Below, piece after piece: positions 1-7,674 of a DNA stretch of 32,720 nt. Position 1 is the stretch's first letter, and the number at the start of each line of letters is the position of its first letter. Below the pieces are notes generated by a model that was not told where the DNA came from, did not search any database, and saw only the letters and a list, made by a program, of their open reading frames with translations. Origin of the DNA: 2-02-FULL-49-11 sp040757655 (GTDB lineage Bacteria > Patescibacteriota > Patescibacteriia > 2-02-FULL-49-11); assembly GCA_040757655.1 (NCBI GenBank), contig JBFLWV010000042.1, positions 1-32,720 of the forward strand, given 5' to 3'. Made by a program: the position numbers and the translations under genes.

Positions 1-69
1 GTGGATGACCGCGCTATGCTCATTGCCTGCGGACTCTGGAACTACCATCTGGATGCAACCAGCTGTTAA
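1..69 (+). CDS. possible 3' end of an upstream gene
   Basis: The first forward frame is open from the window edge to a TAA at 67-69 and encodes about 22 residues ending NYHLDATSC. No family can be recognised from so short a tail, and chance openness over 66 bases is not excluded. It lies 62 bases before the PHP gene on the same strand, so it could be the last part of a preceding operon member. Confidence 0.25.
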   Translation: MDDRAMLIACGLWNYHLDATSC

Positions 70-131
70 TTCCAGAATCTGGAGGAGGGCGTTCCTGTTA
101 GATTATTATTTCGCAACTACTCTAATAATTT

Positions 132-878
132 ATGAAGGATACCCATATCCATTCCGGTTTTCTACCACATACAAAATCCGGCCTTTACGATATGGTCAAG
201 ACCGCTCACGAAGTGGGTTTGAAAGAAATCACCATTGTTGAACATTTTGATTGGTTGGCAATCAAACATCCGGAAAAGACGGATCGAGAGACATTAAGGC
301 CTGAACAATTAACTTATTATATGGGGGCAGTAACGGCATGCCGGTATGCCTTCCCTATAAAGATCACAGTTGGTTTGGAAGTTGATTATTTTTTGGAATA
401 CAAACAAGAGATTAAAGAATTCTTGCAGCCATATAATTTTGAACAACTGACTGGCTCATGTCATTATTTACTTGAAGATAACAAATACGTTTTCCTGAAA
501 AATGTCAATTTCAATAGTCCGGAGATTTACGAGTGTTATTTTGCGACAGTCAAAGAAGCTGTCGAATCAAAAATGTTCTATCAGATTGCGCACGTTGATC
601 AGTTTAAAAAGTACATGAAAAAATACGATAAAGATATTTCCGCTCCGTATATTACAAATATTTTAAAAGCGATGATTGTCAATAATGTCGGGCTGGAAGT
701 TATATTAAAAGGCATAGAAGATGTCGGAGAAACTTATCCATCCGTTGAAACGGCTAAGGAGTATCTGAAAATAGGAGGCCAAAAACTTACTCTTGGCAGT
801 GACGCTCATTCCGCGGATGGAATAAAGCGTTCAGTTGAATACAATAAAAAAGTTTGTGAAGAAATTTATGGACAATAA
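132..878 (+). CDS. PHP-family metal-dependent phosphoesterase (HisK-type)
   Basis: 248 residues, the usual size of histidinol-phosphatase-type PHP proteins. The PHP metal motifs are in order: DTHIHSGF near the start (His5, His7), EHFDW around 37, GLEVDYF around 77-83, GSCHYL around 109, IAHVDQFKKY around 153-162 and LGSDAHS near residue 223. PHP enzymes hydrolyse phosphate esters with a two- or three-metal site, probably in the cytoplasm; the family includes histidinol phosphatase, but no other histidine biosynthesis gene is present, so the substrate is open. The stop overlaps the start of the S-adenosylmethionine synthetase gene by 11 bases, which suggests translational coupling and a shared pathway. 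No clear Shine-Dalgarno is near the ATG, though a GGAGGAGGG run lies at 81-89. Composition is AT-rich compared with secA, fitting an acquired operon. Confidence 0.85.
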   Translation: MKDTHIHSGFLPHTKSGLYDMVKTAHEVGLKEITIVEHFDWLAIKHPEKTDRETLRPEQLTYYMGAVTACRYAFPIKITVGLEVDYFLEYKQEIKEFLQPYNFEQLTGSCHYLLEDNKYVFLKNVNFNSPEIYECYFATVKEAVESKMFYQIAHVDQFKKYMKKYDKDISAPYITNILKAMIVNNVGLEVILKGIEDVGETYPSVETAKEYLKIGGQKLTLGSDAHSADGIKRSVEYNKKVCEEIYGQ

Positions 879-1859
879 ATCTTTCGAAATAATCGAACGC
901 AAAGGCATCGGACATCCTGATGTGATTTGCGATTCATTGGCGGAAAATGCGGCAAAGATTTTGCAAAGATATTGTCTTAAAAGGTACGATCAATATTGCC
1001 GTTTTAATATCGACCAAGTACACTTATACGGTGGTGAAACGTGTGTAGAGTTTGGCAAAGGAGAAATGATTAGTCCTTTCACCATATCTTTATACGGCAA
1101 GGTCGCGGTACGTAGTCCGGAAGAGAGAAGCTATTTATCTGAATTGATATTGCGGCACAGTCAGCAATATCTAAGAAAAATTTTAAGGAAAGATATTTCG
1201 CGATTTTGCGTCTGGCAAATTAATTTAGTCTCTTATCCTAGTCTTAAAGCACCGAAGGTATGGGAAGATTCAAGTGTTGGGGTGGGATTCGCGCCGTTTA
1301 CTAAGGCCGAAAAGATGATTCTAAAGATCGGTAAATGGCTTGATGAGAAATTTCCTTGCAATAAAATTTTATTACGCCATGATGGAGATGATTGGTATTT
1401 AATAATTAGCGCGGCATTTAAAGCCAAATTGGTTCCTAATTTGCAAAACTATTTACGACAAAAAAAGACGTTAACTCGCCAAATTTACGCTCTGGTTAAA
1501 CCAATGATCGCTCAGGGATCAATCCAATGTATAATTAACGCCGCTGGTCCTTATCTTACTCTTACCGGCAGCGCGATTGAAAACGATAAAGGCATGATGG
1601 GACGCGGCAACCAATGGTACGGTTTCATTTCCTGTTCACGGCCTCACGGCACGGATATCTGTTGGGGCAAGAACCCATGGTTCCATCCGGGTAAAGTGTG
1701 TACGCGAATTGCTTTTAAGGTCGCAGACAAGGCGTACGCTGCCAGTGGTTGTCCCGGCAGGCTTCAATCAAAGTCCAAGGTCCCCATGACAGTGTGGGTG
1801 TTATCAGTCAAATTGGAGAAGCAACTAATTCGCCAACGATCTATGTTAGATCTGAATAG
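868..1859 (+). CDS. mat: archaeal-type S-adenosylmethionine synthetase, C-terminus in shifted frame
   Basis: The ATG at 868 starts MDNKSFEIIERKGIGHPD, which carries the GIGHPD signature of archaeal-type methionine adenosyltransferases; these make S-adenosylmethionine from methionine and ATP. Later family blocks are LVSYPSLK, SSVGVGFAPF, YLTLTGSA, MMGRGNQWYGFI and CWGKNPWFHPGKV. Frame 1 keeps family resemblance to about AYAASGCP (near 1755). The expected ending is then found in the frame one base earlier: ASIKVQGPHDSVGVISQIG (from about 1761) and a TAG at 1857-1859. So one base seems to be missing near 1750-1762, by real mutation, frameshifting or assembly error. No slippery heptamer is visible there. 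Read without correction, frame 1 runs on into the radical SAM gene as a 654-residue false fusion (868-2829). It lies between PHP and radical SAM genes and could supply the latter's cofactor. Confidence 0.75.
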
Positions 1860-2829
1860 ATACCACATCAGAATTTCCGTAACACCGCATTGCAACTTCC
1901 GTTGCATGTATTGCAATCCGAAAGCGATGAAAGAGTGCGCCGCTCTCATGTCAGATGAAGATTTGATTGAATTTGTTTCCGTGGCGCGCGAGGCGGGTAT
2001 CAAACGAGTCCACTGGACCGGCGGCGAACCGACAATCAAACCCAACATCATCGAGCTTGTTCAAAAGATGAGAGACTTGGGCATCGAAAAGCAGATCATA
2101 ACTACGAATGGCTTTTTGTTTTATCGCATTGCGGAAAATTTAAAAGACGCCGGATTGAGCCGCATTAATATAAGTCTTGATACCTTGCAGCCGAAGAAGT
2201 TCAAAGAGATTGTCGGCTTGAACGTCTTCGACAAAGTGATGCTATCGATTCTGGAAGCTCTGCGATTATTTCCGCTTGTCAAGATCAATTGGGTACTGCT
2301 CAAGAAGAATGCCGACGAGATTATCGACATCTTCAAATTCGGAGCGCAATATCCGGATAAGATGACCCTGAAATTCATCGAACTCGTTCCTAATAACCCC
2401 GTCTTTTACGATGATGACAAATTATTCGCGGAACAGCATTTGTCCCGCGAGGAGTTCTTTCAGATTGTCAAGGCGTACGGCGAACCCGTGTCGTTTTCTG
2501 TCGAAGGAGACAATCCCAACTGTCATTATTTCAAAATAAAAGGAACTCCTTTCTCGTTTGGCTTAATCTCCATGCACTCGCTCGGCTACCCTTGTAGTTA
2601 CTGCAAGAAAATCAGGGTAAGCCCCTACGGATTCATGGGAGGATGTATCAGCGGCAAACCATATGACATTAAAAACACACCGCGGAAAGAGAAGAAAAAA
2701 ATTTTGGAAGAAATCATCAAGATTAAAGAATGGGAAGATGAAATGCAGATACCTAAACGCCATTTCAATGCTAAGTTTGGGTTTTGGAGATTTGGAGCGG
2801 TTAATAAACCGAAGTCATACGATATATAA
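1843..2829 (+). CDS. MoaA-like radical SAM protein with second Fe-S site
   Basis: Starting at ATG 1843 gives 328 residues, the normal MoaA size, and overlaps the S-adenosylmethionine synthetase stop by 17 bases. It begins with ISVTPHCNFRCMYC, the CxxxCxxC radical SAM cluster motif (Cys17, 21, 24), followed by TGGEPTIKP, the GGE(P) motif that binds SAM. Near the C-terminus CSYC and a Cys 14 residues later (Cys251, 254, 268) reproduce the C-x2-C-x13-C second 4Fe-4S motif of GTP 3',8-cyclase. The C-terminal Gly-Gly of true MoaA is absent (it ends KSYDI) and there are no other molybdenum cofactor genes in the window. I therefore call it a MoaA relative acting perhaps on a nucleotide or another substrate. 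Its codon use is somewhat less AT-rich than the PHP gene. Confidence 0.8.
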   Translation: MLDLNRYHIRISVTPHCNFRCMYCNPKAMKECAALMSDEDLIEFVSVAREAGIKRVHWTGGEPTIKPNIIELVQKMRDLGIEKQIITTNGFLFYRIAENLKDAGLSRINISLDTLQPKKFKEIVGLNVFDKVMLSILEALRLFPLVKINWVLLKKNADEIIDIFKFGAQYPDKMTLKFIELVPNNPVFYDDDKLFAEQHLSREEFFQIVKAYGEPVSFSVEGDNPNCHYFKIKGTPFSFGLISMHSLGYPCSYCKKIRVSPYGFMGGCISGKPYDIKNTPRKEKKKILEEIIKIKEWEDEMQIPKRHFNAKFGFWRFGAVNKPKSYDI

Positions 2830-2851
2830 CATTAACGCATAGATACCAATA

Positions 2852-2866
2852 ATGCGCAGAGCGCAT
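2852..2866. other. small perfect hairpin before secA
   Basis: ATGCGC-AGA-GCGCAT forms a six-base-pair hairpin 8 bases upstream of the secA ATG, in the 45-base gap after the radical SAM stop. There is no T-run, so it is not an obvious terminator; it could affect secA translation start, since no Shine-Dalgarno is visible. Confidence 0.4.
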
Positions 2867-2874
2867 ATGTTTGT

Positions 2875-5631
2875 ATGTCATTTCTTACCAAATTTTTTGG
2901 CGACCCAAACGAACGTTTCTTGAGGGAGGCACAACCGATGGTGGAGAAGATTAACGCGCTTGAGGAGAATTTTAAGAAACTTTCGGATGAAGAATTACGC
3001 GGCAAAACAGTGGAATTTAGGCAGCGTCTAAGTAAGGGTGAGATGTTGGACGACATTTTACCGGAAGCGTTTGCGGCTGTGCGTGAGGCGGCAGTTCGAG
3101 CTATTGGTCAGCGGCATTTTGACGTGCAATTGGTGGGCGGCATTGCGCTCCATCGCGGCATGATTGCGGAAATGAGGACAGGTGAAGGAAAAACTTTGAC
3201 CGCCACTCTTCCTTTGTATCTCAACGCGCTTGAAGGGAAAGGAGCGCATCTCGTGACGGTGAACGACTATCTCGCGCGCCTGCATGCTTCATGGATGGGC
3301 CAAATCTATCATGCGCTGGGCATGACCGTAGGGTGCACCCAGCAGCAGATGGTCTCATATATCTATGATCCTACGGCTAAAAAACAGGTAGCTCCGGAGA
3401 GCGCTGAAGGAGAAGAAAAAGAGATTGCCCGCTATACCGTTGACATGGATTTCCTGCGTCCGGTAACGCGCAAAGAGGCATATGCCGCAGATATCACGTA
3501 TGGCACGAATAATGAATTTGGGTTTGATTACTTGCGGGACAACATGCTAAACGATCTATCCGAAATGACGCAGCGGGAATTACATTATGCAATTGTGGAT
3601 GAAGTAGATTCAATTCTTATTGACGAAGCGCGCACTCCTCTTATCATTTCTGCTCCTGCAGAAGAGTCGACCGACCTCTATTATAAATTTGCAGACCTCG
3701 TGACTACACTTGTCGAAGGCCCTGACTATAATGTTGATGAAAAAATGCGTACCAGCACCCTTACCGAGGAAGGTATTCACAAAATGGAGCGTGCGCTCAA
3801 TATTTCCAATCTCTATGCGGAAGGAGGCTTGAATCTCGTACATCATTTAGAGCAGGCGCTCCGGGCGCATGCATTGTTTAAACGTGATCGTGATTATGTA
3901 GTAAAAGATAATGAGGTCATCATTGTTGACGAATTTACCGGACGGCTCATGTTTGGTCGCCGGTACTCAGAAGGACTCCACCAAGCAATTGAGGCAAAAG
4001 AGAAAGTAGAGATTCAGCGGGAATCACGCACGCTTGCCACCGTCACATTCCAAAATTATTTTAGACTTTATGAGAAACTTGCCGGTATGACTGGTACCGC
4101 AGTCACGGAAGCGGAAGAATTCCATAAAATTTACAATCTTGACGTGGTATCAATCCCAACCCACCGACCCATGATTCGCAAAGATCTGCCAGATCGGATC
4201 TATAAATCAGCTCAAGGAAAATGGCAGTCCATTGTACAAGAAGTCAAAGTACGTCACGCATCAGAACAACCAATTCTTATCGGTACCGTATCAATCGAAA
4301 AGAATGAACACCTCTCGCACTTGCTTGCCCTTGAAGGCATTCCTCATAACGTCCTTAATGCAAAGCACCATGAAGAGGAAGCAAAATTTATCGCACAAGC
4401 GGGAAAACGCGGTGCAGTAACGGTAGCTACGAATATGGCCGGGCGCGGCGTAGATATTATCCTGGGTGGAAATCCTCCTGACAGGGATGAAGCATCTCTC
4501 ATGAAAAGCCTTGGAGGACTCCACGTGATTGGCACAGAACGGCATGAGGCGCGGCGTATTGATAACCAATTGCGCGGACGTGCAGGACGGCAAGGCGACC
4601 CGGGATCAAGTCAATTCTTCCTCTCAATGGAGGATGACCTTATGCGCATTTTCGGCTCTGACCGCATGAAAGGGCTCATGGAACGGATGGGGATGCCGGA
4701 CGATATGCCCATTGAGAACCGCATGGTCTCTAGATCAATTGAATCTGCGCAGCGGAAAGTAGAGGGGCATAATTTCGATATCCGCAAACACCTCGTAGAA
4801 TATGATGACATTATCAATAAACACCGAGAAGTTATTTACAAGAAGCGCCGCGACGTGCTTGATGCCGCGCCATCCTCTGAACCAGCTGAAATCTCGAAAA
4901 TAATGCTCAACATGATAGAGGAAGAAATAAGCTCAATTGTATTATTCCACACCTCCTCACAGGCAGTAAACGAATGGAATCTCGACGAGATATATGAATC
5001 TGTTGATAGTATTGTATCTCTCCCATTGAAAGCAAGAATTAAAATAGATGAGATTCACGATACACGCAGCGAAAAAATGGGAGATGCACCAAAGCGTACC
5101 TCAATTGTACGCTACCTCATGAGTCATATTGAAGAACATTTCAGGGAACTCGAGACAAAGGTCAATACCGCGTTTCCTTCACCAATGTTTGTCGCGATTG
5201 AACGGGGAATTATGTTACGCGCAATCGATACGCTCTGGATAGAGCATTTGGATGCCATGGATCACTTGCGGACTGGTATTGGGCTCCGCGGATATGGGCA
5301 GAGAGATCCCTTGGTTGAGTATAAGCGTGAGTCGTATCGTATGTTTACGGAATTGCTCACTGCCATCAGGAAAGAAGTGGCATATTCTATTTTCAAAATA
5401 GGAAGCGCGCAACAACTTGCACGAACCACGACCCTCCAGGAACAGCCCCTCATATTATCAGGCCCTGCAAAAGAAATGGAACGAACACGCAATACGTTGC
5501 GCACACAAGGGGGAGGCCAAACTCAAACCACATTCAAAGGCAAAAAAGTGGGACGCAATGATCCCTGCCCTTGCGGAGCAAAAAAATCTGACGGCTCGCC
5601 AATAAAGTTTAAGAAGTGCCATGGGGCTTGA
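2875..5631 (+). CDS. secA: SecA, preprotein translocase ATPase
   Basis: 918 residues, full length for SecA. SecA is the cytoplasmic motor that pushes unfolded preproteins through SecYEG. Visible landmarks: Walker A MRTGEGKT (residues 100-107), AYAADITYGTNNEFGFDYLRDN, the DEAD-box equivalent VDEVDSILIDEARTP, the preprotein cross-linking region after it, MAGRGVDIILGG and the RGRAGRQGD motif in the second nucleotide-binding domain, the helical scaffold, and a C-terminal zinc motif RNDPCPCG with a closing KKCHG. NBD1 carries a short acidic insertion (around residues 165-185), also seen in CPR SecA proteins as far as I recall. ATG at 2875 gives the expected N-terminus MSFLTKFFGDPNER. A hairpin and a Rho-independent terminator follow. 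secD and secF lie about 9.6 kb downstream, separated by the phage-like island. Confidence 0.98.
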   Translation: MSFLTKFFGDPNERFLREAQPMVEKINALEENFKKLSDEELRGKTVEFRQRLSKGEMLDDILPEAFAAVREAAVRAIGQRHFDVQLVGGIALHRGMIAEMRTGEGKTLTATLPLYLNALEGKGAHLVTVNDYLARLHASWMGQIYHALGMTVGCTQQQMVSYIYDPTAKKQVAPESAEGEEKEIARYTVDMDFLRPVTRKEAYAADITYGTNNEFGFDYLRDNMLNDLSEMTQRELHYAIVDEVDSILIDEARTPLIISAPAEESTDLYYKFADLVTTLVEGPDYNVDEKMRTSTLTEEGIHKMERALNISNLYAEGGLNLVHHLEQALRAHALFKRDRDYVVKDNEVIIVDEFTGRLMFGRRYSEGLHQAIEAKEKVEIQRESRTLATVTFQNYFRLYEKLAGMTGTAVTEAEEFHKIYNLDVVSIPTHRPMIRKDLPDRIYKSAQGKWQSIVQEVKVRHASEQPILIGTVSIEKNEHLSHLLALEGIPHNVLNAKHHEEEAKFIAQAGKRGAVTVATNMAGRGVDIILGGNPPDRDEASLMKSLGGLHVIGTERHEARRIDNQLRGRAGRQGDPGSSQFFLSMEDDLMRIFGSDRMKGLMERMGMPDDMPIENRMVSRSIESAQRKVEGHNFDIRKHLVEYDDIINKHREVIYKKRRDVLDAAPSSEPAEISKIMLNMIEEEISSIVLFHTSSQAVNEWNLDEIYESVDSIVSLPLKARIKIDEIHDTRSEKMGDAPKRTSIVRYLMSHIEEHFRELETKVNTAFPSPMFVAIERGIMLRAIDTLWIEHLDAMDHLRTGIGLRGYGQRDPLVEYKRESYRMFTELLTAIRKEVAYSIFKIGSAQQLARTTTLQEQPLILSGPAKEMERTRNTLRTQGGGQTQTTFKGKKVGRNDPCPCGAKKSDGSPIKFKKCHGA

Positions 5632-5645
5632 TGAGTAAAATTTGA

Positions 5646-5659
5646 CGCTAGTTTTAGCG
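5646..5659 (+). other. small hairpin after secA
   Basis: CGCTA-GTTT-TAGCG, a five-base-pair stem 14 bases after the secA stop and just before the main terminator. Its left arm overlaps one copy of the TGACGCTA repeat that is also present at 15131. Confidence 0.4.
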
Positions 5660-5669
5660 AAATAAGAGG

Positions 5670-5697
5670 AAAAACCTCGCCGAAAGGCGGGGTTTTT
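5670..5697 (+). terminator. Rho-independent terminator of secA
   Basis: AAAAACCTCGCC, a GAAA tetraloop and GGCGGGGTTTTT form a 12-base-pair stem with one U-G wobble. The 3' arm ends in five T. The symmetry (A-run on the left, T-run on the right) would let it work in both directions. It marks the last clear host element before the GC-rich island. Confidence 0.85.
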
Positions 5698-5797
5698 GAT
5701 TTGCGCGTTGGCGAGGTGAAAACCAACGGTAAGGCACCATCACCGAAGCTAACCACCAACCCAGCGCGGAGCGCGAAAGCTCCCCAAAGGTCGAATG

Positions 5798-5806
5798 TTA
5801 TCCACA
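5798..5806 (+). promoter_or_regulatory. single DnaA-box match
   Basis: TTATCCACA is a perfect match to the high-affinity DnaA box. It lies at the left edge of the phage-like island, in a 187-base gap (5632-5818) otherwise holding the secA terminator and small hairpins such as GGAGC-GCGAAA-GCTCC (5768-5783). One box alone does not make an origin. Confidence 0.3.
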
Positions 5807-5818
5807 AACCCCAACGAT

Positions 5819-6076
5819 ATGAAAGTAATCAAAGCCAAACTCATGAACCAACTCTGCGAAATGCCGTTTTTCAGCCTTGCCTGCACGTGGTGCGGCTGGA
5901 TCGGTTGGTGCGGAGAGTGCCCGCATGACGACCTGACAATCTCTGTTGGAGATTGTCCCCTCTGCCCAATTTGCGGGAGAGGTGAACAGCTCGCCGAAGT
6001 AGGACACTTCAAGGTCGAGGAGGCAATAAAAAAGCGAACTTCTCTTGAGAAGTCCGCGGCAATGGTTGTGATCTAA
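5819..6076 (+). CDS. small Cys-rich zinc-ribbon-like protein
   Basis: From ATG 5819 this encodes 85 residues; an in-frame ATG at 5795 would add eight but covers the DnaA-box match. Cysteines come in pairs: CTWC, CGEC and CPLCPIC, typical of a small zinc-binding protein, with a charged C-terminal part containing KVEEAIKKRTSLEK. The function is unknown. It is the first gene of the island and has the island's GC-rich codon use. A longer reading frame on the opposite strand (5798-6265) covers it but shows no recognisable family. Its end carries a hairpin (6038-6053) and it is followed by a larger inverted repeat before the next gene. Confidence 0.5.
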   Translation: MKVIKAKLMNQLCEMPFFSLACTWCGWIGWCGECPHDDLTISVGDCPLCPICGRGEQLAEVGHFKVEEAIKKRTSLEKSAAMVVI

Positions 6077-6093
6077 CACCATTATCCCGCGGA
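6038..6093 (+). promoter_or_regulatory. two stacked inverted repeats between first island genes
   Basis: ACTTCTC-TT-GAGAAGT (6038-6053) is a perfect seven-base-pair hairpin at the end of the zinc-ribbon gene. Right after it TCCGCGG (6053-6059) pairs with CCGCGGA (6087-6093), enclosing AATGGT (6061-6066) paired with ACCATT (6078-6083). A TTCTTTT tract follows (6094-6100), so the second structure could be a terminator or attenuator ahead of the ATPase gene. Confidence 0.5.
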
Positions 6094-6122
6094 TTCTTTT
6101 GGAAGTCAATAGCACGACATCT

Positions 6123-7292
6123 ATGACGAACCAACCCAAACAAGCCACGCTCGAGACGGCCACCAAAGCCCCCGAGCAGAAGGTCGCCGACCCCTTCTTC
6201 ACCCCGATCGGCAACACGAAGCCCTTTTTTAAGGCGGCGATCGAGGGCTTCGCAGGATCAGGCAAGACCTACACCGCAGGACTGATCGCGCGAGGACTCC
6301 ACGAGCGCATCGGCAGCAAAAAGCCGATCGTGATCTTCGATACCGAAAAGGCCTCGAAATTCTTGAAGCAGCTCTTCGCGGAAGCGAACATCGAAGTCCT
6401 CGTCCGCGAATCAAAATCCTTCGCCGACCTTGCCATGACGATGAAAAAGATGCGCGAGGGAATCTCGGACATCCTCATCATCGACTCCATCTCCCACGTC
6501 TGGGAGGAGTACATGCAAGCGTACGCGCGGAAGGTCAACCGCACCCGCCTCCAGTTCCAAGACTGGGGAATCATCAAGCCGCTCTGGAAAAAAGAGTTTT
6601 CCGACGCTTTCGTATCGGATCCCTACCACATCATCATGAACGGCCGCGCGGGGTACGAATACGACAAAGAAGAAGATCCCGACACCCACAAGAAGGAACT
6701 GGTCAAAAGCGGGATCAAAATGAAAGTGGAAGGCGAGACCGCCTACGAACCAGACATGCTGGTGCTCATGGAACGCTTCGAAGAAGTCGTCGGCAAAGAC
6801 AAAAAGGTATGGCGCGAGGCAACAATCATCAAAGATCGATCCACGCTCCTCGACGGCAAAACTTTTGTCAACCCGACCTTCGAACACTTCGCGGTAGCGG
6901 TTGAAAGGATGCTCGAAAACCCGATCCCGCGCGACGCGGCACTCATGCCCGAAGGCGACACCGCGCTTCTCTTCAAGACCGAGGAGGATCGCTACGCATG
7001 GAGGAGAGAGAAGGACAAGGCAATGGAAGAGCTCGACGGTTTGCTCATCCGCATTGCACCTGGCTCAACAGGCAAAGACAAGCAGCTCAAGCTCGATTTA
7101 CTCGATAAGGTTTTCGGTACCACGAGCATCACCGCGATTGGAGACATGCAGCCCGAGCAGATCATGGATGGCTACAAGCGGATCGGACTCGAAGCGATCG
7201 CACTCGGCGTCGCGGAATTGATAGATCTCCCCGACGGCAAAAAGCGGCTCGTGGCAAAGGCAGCCGTAAATGGAAACGGCAAAGGCGTATGA
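6123..7292 (+). CDS. phage RecA/Sak4-like P-loop ATPase
   Basis: 389 residues from ATG 6123; an in-frame TTG at 6099 is less likely because it lies in the hairpin T-tract. Walker A is GFAGSGKT (residues 42-49), Walker B is ILIIDSISHVWEEY about 80 residues later, and NGRAGYEYD and YEPDMLVLMER follow. This is the pattern of the phage AAA_24/Sak4-type ATPases, RecA-core proteins that assist single-strand annealing recombination in phage genomes. The C-terminal 100 residues, after DRYAWRREKDKAMEELDG, are helical and resemble the tails of phage recombination proteins. Cytoplasmic, likely DNA recombination or repair. The stop overlaps the next start in ATGA. Codon use is strongly G/C at third positions, unlike secA. 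Confidence 0.8.
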   Translation: MTNQPKQATLETATKAPEQKVADPFFTPIGNTKPFFKAAIEGFAGSGKTYTAGLIARGLHERIGSKKPIVIFDTEKASKFLKQLFAEANIEVLVRESKSFADLAMTMKKMREGISDILIIDSISHVWEEYMQAYARKVNRTRLQFQDWGIIKPLWKKEFSDAFVSDPYHIIMNGRAGYEYDKEEDPDTHKKELVKSGIKMKVEGETAYEPDMLVLMERFEEVVGKDKKVWREATIIKDRSTLLDGKTFVNPTFEHFAVAVERMLENPIPRDAALMPEGDTALLFKTEEDRYAWRREKDKAMEELDGLLIRIAPGSTGKDKQLKLDLLDKVFGTTSITAIGDMQPEQIMDGYKRIGLEAIALGVAELIDLPDGKKRLVAKAAVNGNGKGV

Positions 7293-7489
7293 CAAACGAC
7301 GAAGTTCAGAAGATCGAAGCGCACCACGGCTGGGATTATTGCGAACACAACCGAGTACGGAGACATTGCGAAGAGTGCCGCTACCAAGTACCAGCATTTA
7401 TGCGGAGAGAAAAACACGCGCGACCCGAGACCTGCGGAGAGTGCGGACAGTACGGAAGCCATACCAGTCAGTGCGTACGTTACAACTAG
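7289..7489 (+). CDS. small Cys/His zinc-binding protein, unknown function
   Basis: 66 residues. The ATG overlaps the ATPase stop (ATGA), so translation is probably coupled. It contains CEHNRVRRHCEECR and then CGECGQYGSHTSQC, two CxxH/HCxxC-like clusters that could bind two zinc ions. No family recognised. Because of the overlap and shared codon use I take it as a real early phage gene, perhaps a partner of the ATPase. Confidence 0.65.
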   Translation: MTNDEVQKIEAHHGWDYCEHNRVRRHCEECRYQVPAFMRREKHARPETCGECGQYGSHTSQCVRYN

Positions 7490-7509
7490 CTACCATGCTC
7501 GACGTGCCA

Positions 7510-7545
7510 CCGCGGGGTGGGGGAAAAATTACTTCCACCCCGCGG
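7510..7545 (+). terminator. strong GC hairpin after early genes
   Basis: CCGCGGGGTGG (7510-7520) and CCACCCCGCGG (7535-7545) form a perfect 11-base-pair stem with a 14-base loop. It lies 20 bases after the stop of the small zinc protein. There is no T-run downstream, so it may be a Rho-independent terminator-like or RNA-protecting structure rather than a classical terminator. Confidence 0.5.
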
Positions 7546-7550
7546 AGCAA

Positions 7551-7635
7551 ACCCCAGTAGTAGATCCTCGCGGATCACTATGGGGTAAACCCGCCGAGGC
7601 AACCCCAGTAGTAGTCCGCCAGAGGCGGACACTAC
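7551..7635 (+). repeat. tandem related stem-loops sharing CCCCAGTAGTAG
   Basis: The 12-base word CCCCAGTAGTAG occurs at 7552-7563 and 7603-7614. Each copy starts the 5' arm of a hairpin. Hairpin one (7551-7586) pairs ACCCCA, TAGT and GATCC with GGATC, ACTA and TGGGGT, with single-base bulges G57 and A62. Hairpin two (7608-7635) pairs GTAGT and GTCCGCC with GGCGGAC and ACTAC, with one bulged A at the same place after TAGT. The stems differ in sequence but keep pairing. The gene-free stretch 7490-7674 is thus largely filled by three hairpins followed by an A-rich leader (7641-7674). Confidence 0.6.
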
Positions 7636-7674
7636 GAGACAAGAAATTAAAAATTTAAAACACAAACAAAACCT

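Noticed and set aside
868..2829. A single 654-residue synthetase-radical SAM fusion protein
   Set aside because: The canonical end of the synthetase is encoded in another frame with its own stop at 1857, and the radical SAM part has a proper start at 1843. The fusion is a likely artefact of one missing base.
5798..6265. 155-residue reading frame on the minus strand
   Set aside because: It is the reverse of the zinc-ribbon gene and the ATPase start; no recognisable motif and wrong direction for the island.
6411..6887. 158-residue minus-strand reading frame
   Set aside because: It lies wholly inside the ATPase gene, is rich in FHFHF-type runs, and is a shadow caused by GC-rich codons.
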